Origin: Nostoc linckia NIES-25
GTDB lineage: Bacteria; Cyanobacteriota; Cyanobacteriia; Cyanobacteriales; Nostocaceae
Assembly (NCBI RefSeq): GCF_002368035.1
Contig: NZ_AP018222.1
Span: forward strand, 3,388,534-3,452,533
Length of the DNA stretch: 64,000 nt
Reading direction: 5' to 3'
The position numbers and the translations under genes were made by a program. Below, one piece after another: positions 28,743 to 39,453 of the stretch. Numbering within the stretch: the stretch's first letter is position 1; each line of letters opens with the position of its first letter. The notes beneath the pieces were generated by a model. That model was given only the letters and a program-made list of their open reading frames with translations, did not search any database and had not been told where the DNA came from.

Positions 28743-30182
28743 TTAGTATGCACCTTCTTTTTTCAAAACCACCATAACTGTTTTGAGAAGAATTTCAAAG
28801 TCTAAACTAAGCGACCAATTTTCTATGTAGCTCATATCCAAAGCTATGACTTGTTCAAAATCTAAAATATTTGAACGACCTGAAACTTGCCAAAGTCCTG
28901 TAACACCAGGTAAAACTTCATGTCGAATAAAATGATGTTCGGAAAACTTATCTACATCTCTAGTTGGTAAAGGACGAGGCCCAACTATACTCATTTCTCC
29001 AAGGATCACATTAAAGAGTTGGGGTAATTCGTCTAAACTGTAACGACGCAGAAATTTTCCAACACGAGTAACGCGAGGATCGTCTTTTATTTTGAAAATA
29101 ATTCCGTCTTTTGTCTCATTTAAAGCTTCCAGTTCCTTCTGCAACTTGTCTGCATCAGATCTCATCGTTCTAAACTTCCATACTTTGAATTGTTTTCCAT
29201 GTAGACCGATGCGAGTTTGCTTGTAAAATACCGTGCCAGGAGAATCAAACTTTATAGCTATAGCTATAGCTATATAGATAGGGAATGTTAACATTACGAA
29301 TAAAGCTGCGAAACAAAAATCACAAGTACGCTTTATCCAGAAGTCTTTACCTGTAATTATCGGACAATCTAAGCTCAGACAAGGCATTCCTCCTATTTTG
29401 TTGAATTCTACGTTTCTATAAATTGGTTTTAATTCCATCGGTATAATATGTACTTGTATACCTGATGCTTGAAATAACCAACACAAAAACATTCTATTCT
29501 TCAAAGCATCCCAAGATATAAAGACTTCTGTTACACCTAGCTGATTGAGTTGATTCAATGTTTGTTGGCGTTGATATCTGTCTAAGGCATTAGCATTTGC
29601 TGTGCCAGACACAATGTAATGCTTCTCTTTTTTTATGAAGCTAGCTATTTGCTCGTGGTCTTGAGGATCGCAGATAATAAATACAGAAGAACGGACTATT
29701 TTCTTTTGCTTACGGAGATATTCAAGAGTTAAATTTACACTATATCTACCAGTACAAACAAAAAATGTACTGAGCAACCAAGACAAAAGTATCAAACTCG
29801 GACTTGTAATATCTATAATTGGCTGATATATCAAACAAACTAATAGTATTAATCCATGAGCAAAAGTCAGTGATTTGATAATATTCAGATAGTCATACCG
29901 TTTTTGACCTTCTCGGTAAATACCTTCGAGAGCTAGCGATCCTATTTGAATGCCAATAGTTATTAATATCGGCAAATAAGGGATTGAGCTACCCCAAGTA
30001 AAACCGTAAGAAGACTGGTATCCAGCTAAAATCCAAGCTAAGGATAAAAGCGTGCAATCTACTAAAAATAGTGTTGTTAGTCTCAGCCACCACGAACCTT
30101 TGCGTACTCTCACAATTGAAGATGCACGTAGATCCAATGGCACTTCACTCAATTTGTTTGTTGCAATACTTTGATTACTCAT
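28743..30182 (-). CDS. Undecaprenyl-phosphate sugar-1-phosphate transferase (WbaP-like)
   Basis: A 479-residue initiating enzyme of exopolysaccharide synthesis. It has four to five N-terminal membrane segments (about 28-145), a CoA-binding-like soluble domain (about 150-270), and the C-terminal bacterial sugar transferase domain. That domain shows a membrane re-entrant helix (residues near 285-310), KVWKFRTMRSDAD, DELPQLFNVILGEMSIVGPRP and PGVTGLWQVSGRS. It moves a sugar-1-phosphate onto undecaprenyl phosphate, starting the repeat unit. I chose the ATG at 30182; a GTG at 30194 is in frame. It heads the minus-strand run. Confidence 0.93.
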   Translation of the reverse strand: MSNQSIATNKLSEVPLDLRASSIVRVRKGSWWLRLTTLFLVDCTLLSLAWILAGYQSSYGFTWGSSIPYLPILITIGIQIGSLALEGIYREGQKRYDYLNIIKSLTFAHGLILLVCLIYQPIIDITSPSLILLSWLLSTFFVCTGRYSVNLTLEYLRKQKKIVRSSVFIICDPQDHEQIASFIKKEKHYIVSGTANANALDRYQRQQTLNQLNQLGVTEVFISWDALKNRMFLCWLFQASGIQVHIIPMELKPIYRNVEFNKIGGMPCLSLDCPIITGKDFWIKRTCDFCFAALFVMLTFPIYIAIAIAIKFDSPGTVFYKQTRIGLHGKQFKVWKFRTMRSDADKLQKELEALNETKDGIIFKIKDDPRVTRVGKFLRRYSLDELPQLFNVILGEMSIVGPRPLPTRDVDKFSEHHFIRHEVLPGVTGLWQVSGRSNILDFEQVIALDMSYIENWSLSLDFEILLKTVMVVLKKEGAY

Positions 30183-31726
30183 AGTTAGTAACACTTGGTG
30201 TCGTTAAAGTTGGATGGAAATATATGCAAGTGGAGTATCTCACATGTCTTTGAAACAAACCTGAACTTCTTAGTTGAATATTTACTCACTTTTCAAGAGT
30301 AAAGTTAATTTATTTAGCAAAAATATATTCGAGTGTCTCAGTGTGAGCTTTATCCAAACCTTCAGCATTTTTTACAACGTAGTATCTCGAAACTTTGGGC
30401 TTTAGTGTAAAGGTAAGGATTTTGTCTTAATTAAACTATAGTTCAATGCAGTTCCTGACATTAATAATTCGATATGTCAGGTGGGGAGACCATTTGCAAT
30501 TTGCGTAATACATTAACTATGTGGGGCGTCAAAGCTGTTTCACGGATATGGGCTTTCAGAACAAATTATACCCCTTACGAAGTTAATGTAGTATGTTTAG
30601 CTAGACTATTTCACATTTGCTTCAAGCTTTTATTGCTTGTTTAAGCATAATTACTGATTAAAAAAACATACAGACATAACATATAACGAAATGCATCAAA
30701 ATTGTTGATTATTGTTACAAAAATTTACATTTCTTTGAACTTTGGCTAGATTTGTATCAAATCTTAAACATTTTGAGTAGACAATAGAACGCAAATTCAG
30801 TAATAACCGAGGCTTGCATCAATTAAGAAATCGCTCTTGTCAAATGAGCAACCTGTTTGGCTGAGTGCAACAAAGAAGATGTAGATTTCACAAAACCAAT
30901 AAAGTTGTTCCGCAAATATGGAACGCTAAAAATGAGTTTTAAGAAATTGAAGCACTATTAAGTATGTCTAAGACGTATAAGGTTTGCTATATCTGCATTA
31001 TAGGCATTTTTGCTCCTTTAGAGAGTCAGTTATTTTGGCTATTGTTTGGGTTGAGATGAGATTTAGAACTTATTTAGCTTTCTATGTCAGAAACTACAGG
31101 CTTACGCAATTAAGTGCGGATGTAAAAATTCTACTGAATTTCCGTAATTATTGCAGCTACTCATACTAAGGTTTTACAGTAATTTTACATACTCAGATAC
31201 ACAATGAAGATTCGGTAATAATTATTTTTTTGCTCAACCAGTCAATATAAAAAGGGATAAAAAGGGATAAAGTAATTCCACTATCATATTTGCTAAATTA
31301 CGTCACTAAAAACAGCAATTCAGTTTTCAGGTAAAACTCAAAGATGTATTTCTATTTGGTCATGTAGTTGTTATTTATTAAAGCCTAAACTTAGAGGCAA
31401 CCCTAGTTTTAAGCTAAAATAGATATATTTTGTATATCTTAATAAGGCAATTTTTGTAAGGAATATCGAATTAGAATTTAAGGCAAACACTGGAATTTAA
31501 ACTCATATTAAAACTAAAAAATTTTTGCTAATTCTAAGATCTGTAAAAAATTGATTTTACGATATATACAGATTGTTACTAGCCTACAAAATATAATTTA
31601 GCACAAATATATAAATAATTAAGTAATATAAATATATCCCGATCGTTATTAAACCAATACGAACTTTGGCTTTAGCGAAAGCAGAAATATAACCAGAGAC
31701 TTTAGTAAATTGTTGCTATATATAAA
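30183..31726. other. 1.5-kb gene-free region upstream of the NRPS
   Basis: This AT-rich stretch separates the initiating transferase and the NRPS, which diverge. I found no gene, tRNA or relic. A direct repeat of AAAGGGATAA occurs at 31251-31270. The region is long for this chromosome and probably carries both promoters, and possibly a small RNA or a long leader. A 61-codon frame at 30984-31169 lacks a ribosome site and is not credible as a gene. Confidence 0.5.
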
Positions 31727-34700
31727 ATGCAGATAGACAGCCATACTTCAGAAGATAAAGAAAATATTCCATTAGATACCTTAACTAACATTTTTGGTAC
31801 TGAAGTTATACAGGAATGGAGCGATACCCAAACAATTGCTGATAATCTGTGTATTCATCAAATGTTTGAGATGCAGGTAGAGCGATCGCCCCAAGCAATT
31901 GCTGTAGTATTTGAAAACACGCAACTTACATATCAGCAGTTAAACCAACGAGCAAATCAACTAGCACACTATCTGCGTACATTAGGCGTTGGGCCAGAAG
32001 TACTTGTGGGTATATGTTTAGAGCGCTCCTTGGAGATGATTGTAGGGCTGTTAGGAATTCTCAAAGCTGGAGGCGCTTATGTGCCTTTAGATCCGTCATA
32101 TCCAAAAGAGCGTTTAGCTTTCATCTTGGAAGATACACAAACACCAGTGTTGTTAACCCAAGAAAAATTGGTCAACAACCTACCATCGCATCAGGCGCAA
32201 GTAATTTGTCTAGACTTGTTTTTGCAAGAAAATATCCAAAACAACCGAGATAACCCTGTAAATCAGACGACGCTTGATAATTTAATTTACGTAATCTATA
32301 CATCTGGTTCTACAGGACAGCCCAAGGGTGTAATGATTCCTCACCGTGGAATCTGCAATCAATTGCACTGGCGGCAAACAACCTTTAGATTAACTGACGC
32401 AGACAAAGTTTTATTGACCATTTCTTTTAGCTTTGATCCCTCAGTCTGGCAGATATTCTGGCCGTTGTGCTTTGGAGGGCAATTAATTATACCTCGCCCC
32501 GGCGGACATCAGGACGTTGCCTATCTTGTAAAAGCGATCGCCGAGCAGCAAATCACAGTCCTAGCCTTGGTACCTTCAATACTACGTGTTTTGCTGGAAG
32601 AAAAGGGAATTGAGAATTGCCGACTTCTCAGGCATGTTACCTGCGGTGGTGAAGCTTTACCTGTAGAACTCATAGATCGGTTTTTTGCCCAATTAAATTT
32701 GGACAATGTTTTACACAATTGTTACGGCCCCACAGAAGCTTCCATTGATACCACATTTTGGACTTGCCAGCGGGGCACTAGTTACACCATTGCTCCCATT
32801 GGTCGCCCCATCACCAATGCACAGATTTACATCCTCTATGAAAATTTAGAGCCTGTGCCTGTTGGTGAGTCAGGTGAACTGTATATTGGCGGAATTGGTT
32901 TGGCGCGGGGATATCTTAACCGTCCAGAACTGACCAAAGAAAAGTTTATTTTCGATCGCTTTAGCTCTCAAGAAGGGGCACGCCTTTACAAAACTGGCGA
33001 CTTAGCACGTTACAACAGCGATGGTAATGTCGAGTTTGTTGGTCGCATTGACCACCAAGTGAAAATACGCGGTTTCCGGATTGAATTGGGAGAAATTGAA
33101 GCTGTACTCAACCAACATCCGGCGCTGACGCAGACTTTAGTTATAGCCAGAGAAGATATTCCTGGCGACAAGCGGCTGGTGGCATATATTGTTGCTAAAC
33201 CAGGGGAAACTCCTACTCAGGTTGAAATACGCCAGTTTTTGCAAGGTCGGCTGCCTGAATACATGTTGCCTGCTTATTTTGTATTTTTAAATACCTTGCC
33301 ATTAAACCCCAATGGTAAAATAGACCGCCGCGCTTTGCCTGCGCCTGATATATCCGACTTTAATTCAAGTAACTTTGTCCCACCCCAGAATCCCACAGAA
33401 GAAGTCTTAGCAAGCATCTGGGCAAAAGTTCTGCGTTTGGAACAAGTAGGCATCCACAATAACTTTTTTGAATTGGGAGGCCATTCGCTGCTGGCTACTC
33501 AAGTGATGTCTAGAGTTCGCCAAGCCTTCGGGATAGAAATACCGTTGCAAGTTTTGTTTGAAAATCCCACGATCGCTAATTTAGCCGAAGCCATTGCTCA
33601 AAACCAAATTCCAGGAAATAATTCCCAAAATCAAGCCATTGAGCAAATAGGCAACCGAGATGCAGCGCCCTTATCCTTTGCCCAGCAGCGAGTCTGGTTT
33701 TTAGAGCAGTTGGAACCCAACAGCCGGGCATATATTATTTCAGATGCACAGCGCTTAACGGGTGAGTTAAATGTGGATGTATTGCAACAGGCGTTAGATG
33801 CGATCGTTGTTCATCACGAAGCACTGCGAACAAACTTTATTAAATCACCCGATGGTAGCCCCATACAAGTAATTAGTGCGCCCCGGTCGGTGGAACTCAA
33901 GGTCATTAAAGTCACACAAGAGCAAGCAAAATATTTCCTGACTCAAGAAGCGCAACCCCCCTTCAACCTCGAATCTGACTTGATGCTGCGGGCTAGCTTG
34001 CTGCAAATAGACGAAGGCGAACAGATACTTCTGTTAGTCATGCACCACATTGCCTCAGATGGTTGGTCAATGGGTATTCTTTGGCAGCAGTTAGCAGCGG
34101 TTTATGAAGCTTTTTTAAATGGTAAGCCTTCTCCCTTAGCAAAATTACCCATTCAATATGCCGATTTTGCTGCTTGGCAGCATCAATGGTTGTCGGGTGA
34201 AATTCTCTCCAACCAAGTCAACTATTGGAAAACCCAGTTAGCAGGCGCTAATACTGTACTAGAATTGCCTACTGACCGACCGCGGCCGCCAGTGCAAACT
34301 TACCAAGGGGCGGCTCAGTCATTAATGCTACCCGAAAGCTTGGGTGTATCACTCATAGAACTGTCGCGTCAGGAAGGTGTCACCTTATTTATGACCTTGC
34401 TGGCAGCCTTTGGCACAATACTGCATCGCTACACTGGGCAAGAAGATATTCTCATTGGTTCTCCCATTGCTGGACGTAATCGTTCTGAAGTTGAAGGGTT
34501 GATTGGATTTTTCATTAACACTGTGGTTTTACGGACTGATTTTTCTGGCGACCCCAGTTTTCGTTCAGTGTTGAGTCGAGTCCGCCAAATGGCTTTAGGC
34601 GCTTATGCCCATCAAGATATGCCTTTCGAGAAACTGGTGGAAGAACTGCAACCAGAAAGGGATACCAGCCGCAACCCACTGTTTCAAGTGTGGTTTAATA

Positions 34701-37660
34701 TGCTCAACTTGAGAGATATCCAACTGGAAATACCTGGGGTGGCTGTAGAACCAATCCCGATGCTAGAAACAGGTTCCAAGTTTGACTTAACTTTGTATGT
34801 TACAGAGCAAAACCAGGGAATCAAGCTTGATTTAGTTTACAATACCGATTTGTTTACTCCAGAGCGGATGATGGAGATGCTGCATCAATTCCATCATTTA
34901 TTGAATCAAATTGTTGCTGCTCCAGAAAATCAGATTAGTTTGTATTCTCTGGTCACACCACAAGCGCGATTTTTGCTGCCAGAACCAACAGCAGTATTGC
35001 CTGAACCAGAGTACAAACTGGTAACAACAATGTTTACCTCTTGGGTAAACTCTGTGCCAGAACATTCAGCACTTCGTCAAGGATCTCGGACTTGGAACTA
35101 CGGGGAATTGGGGAAAATAGCTCAAGGTTTAGCTGAGGCTTTATTATCCCAAGGACTCCAGCGGGGAGATGTGGTGGCGGTGTTTGGGACGCGCAGCTTT
35201 GGGCTGATTGCAAGTATGACAGCTGTGCTTTTAAGCGGGGGTGTGCTGTTGACACTCGATCCGAAAGTGCCTAGCGATCGCCACCAGCTCATGCTACGAG
35301 AAGCTAAAGCTAAATACATATTATATATAGATAATCAAACCCAAGAAGATAGGGGCATAGCTGAATCTTTAATTTGTATCTGTGTAAATCCAGATACAGG
35401 AGAAATTATAAATTCACCCCAGGGCAGCACTCAAACCGCAAACTTGCCCCAAATCACTGGTGACGATGCAGCTTATATTTTCTTTACTTCCGGTACCACT
35501 GGCGTACCTAAGGGCGTGCTGGGGTGTCACAAAGGAATGGCGCATTTTCTCAACTGGCAGCGGCAGACATTTAAAATTGGTCAGCAAGACCGCGTTGCCC
35601 AATTAACTGGTCTTTCCTTTGATGTCGTCCTCAGAGATATTTTCTTACCTCTAACAAGCGGTGCGACTTTGTGTTTGCCTGAGGAAGGCGATAACTTAGA
35701 ACCGACTAAAATTTTGCGTTACTTAGAAGCCGAGCAAATTTCTGTATTGCACACAGTTCCTTCTCTGGCACAATCTTGGTTAGCGAATGTGCCTTCAGGA
35801 GTTTTTCTACGTAACTTACGCTGGTTATTTTTTGCTGGAGAACCTCTCAAGGAAACACTTGTACTTCGGTGGCGGGATGCTTTCCCAGAATCAGGGGAAA
35901 TTGTAAATCTATACGGCCCAACGGAGACAACATTGGCTAAGTGTTATTACCGAGTACCTATTGAGTGTACGCCAGGAGTACAGCCAGTAGGCTCGTCATT
36001 ACCAGAAACCCAAGCACTAGTTTTTACACCAAATAATCAACCGTGCGGCATTGGCGAACCGGGCGAAATAGTTATCCGTACTCCATTTCGGAGTTTAGGT
36101 TACATCAATGCTCAGCAAGAAAATCGTTCTCGGTTTGTCAGAAATCCTTTTGGAAATGACGAAGAAGATTTGCTGTATTATACAGGCGATCGCGGTTGCT
36201 ATCGTCCAGATGGTTCATTAGAAATCCTTGGTCGCAAAGATCATCAAGTCAAAATCCGTGGCATACGCATTGAGCCGGGGGAAATTGAAACGGTGTTAGC
36301 CCAACATCCAGATGTACTCCAGACTGTAGTAGTTGCCCGTGAAGATGTTCCAGGAGACAAGCGTTTAGTAGCTTACATTATCCTAAATCAGGATTCGGTA
36401 ACTACAGTTAGTGAAATTCGGCACTTCCTTTCGGCAAAACTACCACAGTACATGCTACCTTCAGCTTTCGTTTTGCTGGAGGCCATGCCCCTAACCCCCA
36501 ACGGCAAGGTAAACCGCCGTGCTTTACCTGCACCGGACTTATCAAGACAACAGCCAGAAGGAACTTTTGTTGCTCCCCGCAATGAAGTGGAACGCCAACT
36601 AACAGAAATTTGGGAACAACTTTTAGGCGTGCAACCCATCGGTATTCAAGATAACTTCTTTGAATTAGGAGGGCATTCTTTACTGGCAGTGAAATTATTT
36701 TGGCAAATTGAGAAGACATTTAATAAAAATCTGCCGCTTGCCATTCTCTTCCAGTCAAGTACTGTAGAAGCTTTAGCCAAAATCATCAGTGAAGAAGATT
36801 TAGCAATAAATAAGACTTCAGTAAAAAACAAATCAAAAGCTACTTGGTCATCCTTAGTAGAAATTCAACCCAATGGTTCCAAGCCACCTTTGTTCTGCGT
36901 TCACGGACTTGGTGGAGAAGTCTTGTGTTTCCGTGAATTGGCACAACATTTAGGTTCAGAACAACCATTTTACGGACTACAACCACAGGGACTAGATGGA
37001 AAACATCCTTTCCATACCCGCATTGAAGATATGGCCGCGCACTACATTCAAGAGATTAAGACGTTCCAACCTCATGGCCCTTATTTTCTCGGAGGTTATT
37101 CCTTTGGGGGTGCAGTTGCTTTCGAGATGGCTCGACAACTCCACGAACAAGGTGAAGAAATTGGTATTTTAATTATCCTTGATAGTTGTCGTCCTGGTTA
37201 TAGCTGGCGATCGCCATTTTTCAAACGCATTTTCTTGCATTTAAATAATATCCTTCAACAAGGAGCCGGCTATCTTTGGCGAAAGATTGTGAAATGGAGC
37301 AATTGGAATAAATCCCGTCTCCAAAATACATATAAACGTTATTTGGAAGCCAAACTTGATTTACCTGAAACCGACAAACACTTAAAAAGTATAGACATGA
37401 ATACTCAAGCTATTAGTCAATATACTTATCCAAGTTACCCTGGTCGAGCTATCCTCTTGCGGACTGAAGACCGGAACCGAGGCGAAGGTATAGGCATACA
37501 ATACGATCCTCAATTTGGTTGGGGTGACATAGTTGCTGGAGGATTAGATGTACATTATATTCCCGGTTCTCACCTTTCTCTACTCCGCGAACCTGACGTA
37601 CAGGTGTTAGCTGAAACATTGAGAAATTGTTTAATGCAAGCTCAGGCTCCAAAAAATTAA
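31727..37660 (+). CDS. Two-module non-ribosomal peptide synthetase
   Basis: The 1977-residue protein is ordered A-PCP-C-A-PCP-TE. Adenylation domain 1 (about 40-540) has YTSGSTGQPKG, CYGPTE, TGDLARY and NGKIDRRALP. PCP1 carries the phosphopantetheine serine S587 (LGGHS). The condensation domain (about 645-1080) has HHIASDG at 773-779. Adenylation domain 2 (about 1100-1605) has FTSGTTGVPKG, LYGPTE and NGKVNRRALP. PCP2 carries S1651. The thioesterase (from about 1720) has S1792 in GYSFGG and H1949 in GSHLSLL. It starts with an A domain and has one C domain, so it should make and release a dipeptide. Substrate pockets have Asp at the amino-binding position (FDPSVW, FDVVLR) but I cannot name the residues. 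No tailoring gene is adjacent. Confidence 0.95.
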   Translation: MQIDSHTSEDKENIPLDTLTNIFGTEVIQEWSDTQTIADNLCIHQMFEMQVERSPQAIAVVFENTQLTYQQLNQRANQLAHYLRTLGVGPEVLVGICLERSLEMIVGLLGILKAGGAYVPLDPSYPKERLAFILEDTQTPVLLTQEKLVNNLPSHQAQVICLDLFLQENIQNNRDNPVNQTTLDNLIYVIYTSGSTGQPKGVMIPHRGICNQLHWRQTTFRLTDADKVLLTISFSFDPSVWQIFWPLCFGGQLIIPRPGGHQDVAYLVKAIAEQQITVLALVPSILRVLLEEKGIENCRLLRHVTCGGEALPVELIDRFFAQLNLDNVLHNCYGPTEASIDTTFWTCQRGTSYTIAPIGRPITNAQIYILYENLEPVPVGESGELYIGGIGLARGYLNRPELTKEKFIFDRFSSQEGARLYKTGDLARYNSDGNVEFVGRIDHQVKIRGFRIELGEIEAVLNQHPALTQTLVIAREDIPGDKRLVAYIVAKPGETPTQVEIRQFLQGRLPEYMLPAYFVFLNTLPLNPNGKIDRRALPAPDISDFNSSNFVPPQNPTEEVLASIWAKVLRLEQVGIHNNFFELGGHSLLATQVMSRVRQAFGIEIPLQVLFENPTIANLAEAIAQNQIPGNNSQNQAIEQIGNRDAAPLSFAQQRVWFLEQLEPNSRAYIISDAQRLTGELNVDVLQQALDAIVVHHEALRTNFIKSPDGSPIQVISAPRSVELKVIKVTQEQAKYFLTQEAQPPFNLESDLMLRASLLQIDEGEQILLLVMHHIASDGWSMGILWQQLAAVYEAFLNGKPSPLAKLPIQYADFAAWQHQWLSGEILSNQVNYWKTQLAGANTVLELPTDRPRPPVQTYQGAAQSLMLPESLGVSLIELSRQEGVTLFMTLLAAFGTILHRYTGQEDILIGSPIAGRNRSEVEGLIGFFINTVVLRTDFSGDPSFRSVLSRVRQMALGAYAHQDMPFEKLVEELQPERDTSRNPLFQVWFNMLNLRDIQLEIPGVAVEPIPMLETGSKFDLTLYVTEQNQGIKLDLVYNTDLFTPERMMEMLHQFHHLLNQIVAAPENQISLYSLVTPQARFLLPEPTAVLPEPEYKLVTTMFTSWVNSVPEHSALRQGSRTWNYGELGKIAQGLAEALLSQGLQRGDVVAVFGTRSFGLIASMTAVLLSGGVLLTLDPKVPSDRHQLMLREAKAKYILYIDNQTQEDRGIAESLICICVNPDTGEIINSPQGSTQTANLPQITGDDAAYIFFTSGTTGVPKGVLGCHKGMAHFLNWQRQTFKIGQQDRVAQLTGLSFDVVLRDIFLPLTSGATLCLPEEGDNLEPTKILRYLEAEQISVLHTVPSLAQSWLANVPSGVFLRNLRWLFFAGEPLKETLVLRWRDAFPESGEIVNLYGPTETTLAKCYYRVPIECTPGVQPVGSSLPETQALVFTPNNQPCGIGEPGEIVIRTPFRSLGYINAQQENRSRFVRNPFGNDEEDLLYYTGDRGCYRPDGSLEILGRKDHQVKIRGIRIEPGEIETVLAQHPDVLQTVVVAREDVPGDKRLVAYIILNQDSVTTVSEIRHFLSAKLPQYMLPSAFVLLEAMPLTPNGKVNRRALPAPDLSRQQPEGTFVAPRNEVERQLTEIWEQLLGVQPIGIQDNFFELGGHSLLAVKLFWQIEKTFNKNLPLAILFQSSTVEALAKIISEEDLAINKTSVKNKSKATWSSLVEIQPNGSKPPLFCVHGLGGEVLCFRELAQHLGSEQPFYGLQPQGLDGKHPFHTRIEDMAAHYIQEIKTFQPHGPYFLGGYSFGGAVAFEMARQLHEQGEEIGILIILDSCRPGYSWRSPFFKRIFLHLNNILQQGAGYLWRKIVKWSNWNKSRLQNTYKRYLEAKLDLPETDKHLKSIDMNTQAISQYTYPSYPGRAILLRTEDRNRGEGIGIQYDPQFGWGDIVAGGLDVHYIPGSHLSLLREPDVQVLAETLRNCLMQAQAPKN

Positions 37661-37710
37661 AACATCAGTCAGAATTCAGAATACAATCAGAAAGACATAA
37701 ATCTTAATTA

Positions 37711-37746
37711 GGTGCGTTAGGCTAAAGGCTTACGCACCATTTTTTC
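37711..37746 (+). terminator. Intrinsic terminator after the NRPS
   Basis: Arms GGTGCGT and ACGCACC with a partly paired AGGCTAAAGGCTT interior are followed by ATTTTTTC, 51 bases after the NRPS stop. Its arms resemble the GGTGCGTTAG inner segments of the MITE-like family at 3185 and 48190, so it may derive from such an element. Confidence 0.7.
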
Positions 37747-37878
37747 TAGGGACGCCTTAGGCGCTAATCTCATATTTGTTTAACAAATAATCTCAAAATG
37801 TACACTCAAACACCTTAAAATAATCATACTTTGACTTTTAAATAGCTCTAATAAAATAAGACTCTTAGTTTTCTCTAA

Positions 37879-39366
37879 TCAAAATAATCTAGCAATAAAG
37901 TTCATACCATCTTTTAAAATATTGGGATATTTTTCGAGAAAATTCTGAACTTTTTGCTTTTGGTTATCATCGACAAACAAATTATAGCTTTCTACAAAAT
38001 TAAAACTTCCTACTAAATATTTAGCTCCTAATTTGGCTCTAGATAGAATATATTCTTCAGTAACATCACTATGGTTAATCAGCCATCCTTTTCGATGCGA
38101 TAAATAAAGTAATGTTGGGTCGCTACCAGTAGTAGCAATTATTAGCGATCCCGGTTTTGTATTTTGTTTTACTTGCTGTGCAAATTGAAAAACAGCCGAT
38201 TTTTCTGTTCTTTCTTTAAACATATAATCAACAGTATAAATCACAGAACCAGCGGCTACAGTCAGACATAAGCACACTACTATAGCTTTCTTATAATTAA
38301 ATTGCCCAGCAGATCGTTCCAAATAGTAACTACAAGCTTTACCCATGAATATCACTGCTGGAAGCATAAATTGAAGTTGATAATATTCATGAACTAAACT
38401 GGTAGTTGGTACTAAAACCCAAGTTAATATTACTGAAATTAGCCAAATATCTAATACATATTCTTGTCTAGTTTTTCTAGGAAGTAATAAACCTAATAAA
38501 AATATGGGAAAGCCAAAAATAGCAAAATGCCTGACAACAGTCCTAAAGAATATTTCTGTCCAAAAACGCAAGGCAAGTACAATATTATAGTTATACCTAT
38601 CGCTTGAACCTGACCAAAAACCAAAAGTATTGCCATAGTCTAAAAATATTTGATGAGCGTGGTAATACCAAATAGCAACACATATTAATATCAAGATGCT
38701 ATAAATCCACAATGATATTTGAGAAAAAACTCTTATACCATATTTAGTCCATGCTAGGTAAAAAAGCGGTATTCCTAAATATATTATTGGTAAAACTTTG
38801 ATTAGACAAGCTAAGGCAACAAAATAACCTGATAAAGTCAAATCTTGTTGTTTTTCAGAGTCCAGCCAATTAATAAAATAATATAGACCGATAATTGAAC
38901 ACATCAACAGCATAGACTCTGGTTGAAACGTTCTACTATAATAAACATTCAAAGGTAAAATTATAAAAAATAAACAAGACCAAGATGCGGTCTTGCTATC
39001 TAAAATTTTGATGATTAACTGATAGAAAAAATAGAGAGCAACTAAAAAACAAATAATTGAGAAAAATCTTCCCCAAAACTCTCTAACTCCAAAAAGCCTG
39101 TAAATAAGAGCAACGATAAATGAATAAATTGGAAACTCGGTTTCACAATAACCAGGAGAATTACCTCCCCAGTCAATTTGAGGATAAAATAAATTAAAAC
39201 CATTCTCATAAAAATTTCTAGCTATTGCTGCTGTATCTGACTGACGCCAGGAATGAATGCCGATAATTGGCGAATTAATGTTATAGATTCTGATAGCTAT
39301 AGCTAAGGTGCTTAAGAAAAGTAGAGGCGAGTTTTTGGTATTGTTTTTGATAGTATTCTTGTGCAT
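37879..39366 (-). CDS. GT39-like membrane glycosyltransferase
   Basis: A 495-residue protein with about ten to twelve membrane segments and the GT-C fold of the dolichyl-phosphate-mannose mannosyltransferase (PMT_2/ArnT) group. The first periplasmic loop holds GIHSWRQSDTAAIARNFYENG, which includes the conserved acidic position. The C-terminal soluble part (about 385-495) follows the last helix. It would transfer a sugar from a lipid carrier to lipid or protein in the periplasm. It lies just outside the polysaccharide locus, converging on the NRPS, and could decorate the surface, but that is inference. Confidence 0.82.
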   Translation of the reverse strand: MHKNTIKNNTKNSPLLFLSTLAIAIRIYNINSPIIGIHSWRQSDTAAIARNFYENGFNLFYPQIDWGGNSPGYCETEFPIYSFIVALIYRLFGVREFWGRFFSIICFLVALYFFYQLIIKILDSKTASWSCLFFIILPLNVYYSRTFQPESMLLMCSIIGLYYFINWLDSEKQQDLTLSGYFVALACLIKVLPIIYLGIPLFYLAWTKYGIRVFSQISLWIYSILILICVAIWYYHAHQIFLDYGNTFGFWSGSSDRYNYNIVLALRFWTEIFFRTVVRHFAIFGFPIFLLGLLLPRKTRQEYVLDIWLISVILTWVLVPTTSLVHEYYQLQFMLPAVIFMGKACSYYLERSAGQFNYKKAIVVCLCLTVAAGSVIYTVDYMFKERTEKSAVFQFAQQVKQNTKPGSLIIATTGSDPTLLYLSHRKGWLINHSDVTEEYILSRAKLGAKYLVGSFNFVESYNLFVDDNQKQKVQNFLEKYPNILKDGMNFIARLF

Positions 39367-39453
39367 ATAAGTAGGAAAAGTTCAAGCAGAGACGCTCGAA
39401 AAAAGAAGAAAGAGATATAAAGTCTTTAACTTTAAAAAAGCAGTATTAATTGT

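Noticed and set aside
30984..31169. 61-codon frame upstream of the NRPS
   Set aside because: No ribosome site, AT-driven composition and no recognisable motif.
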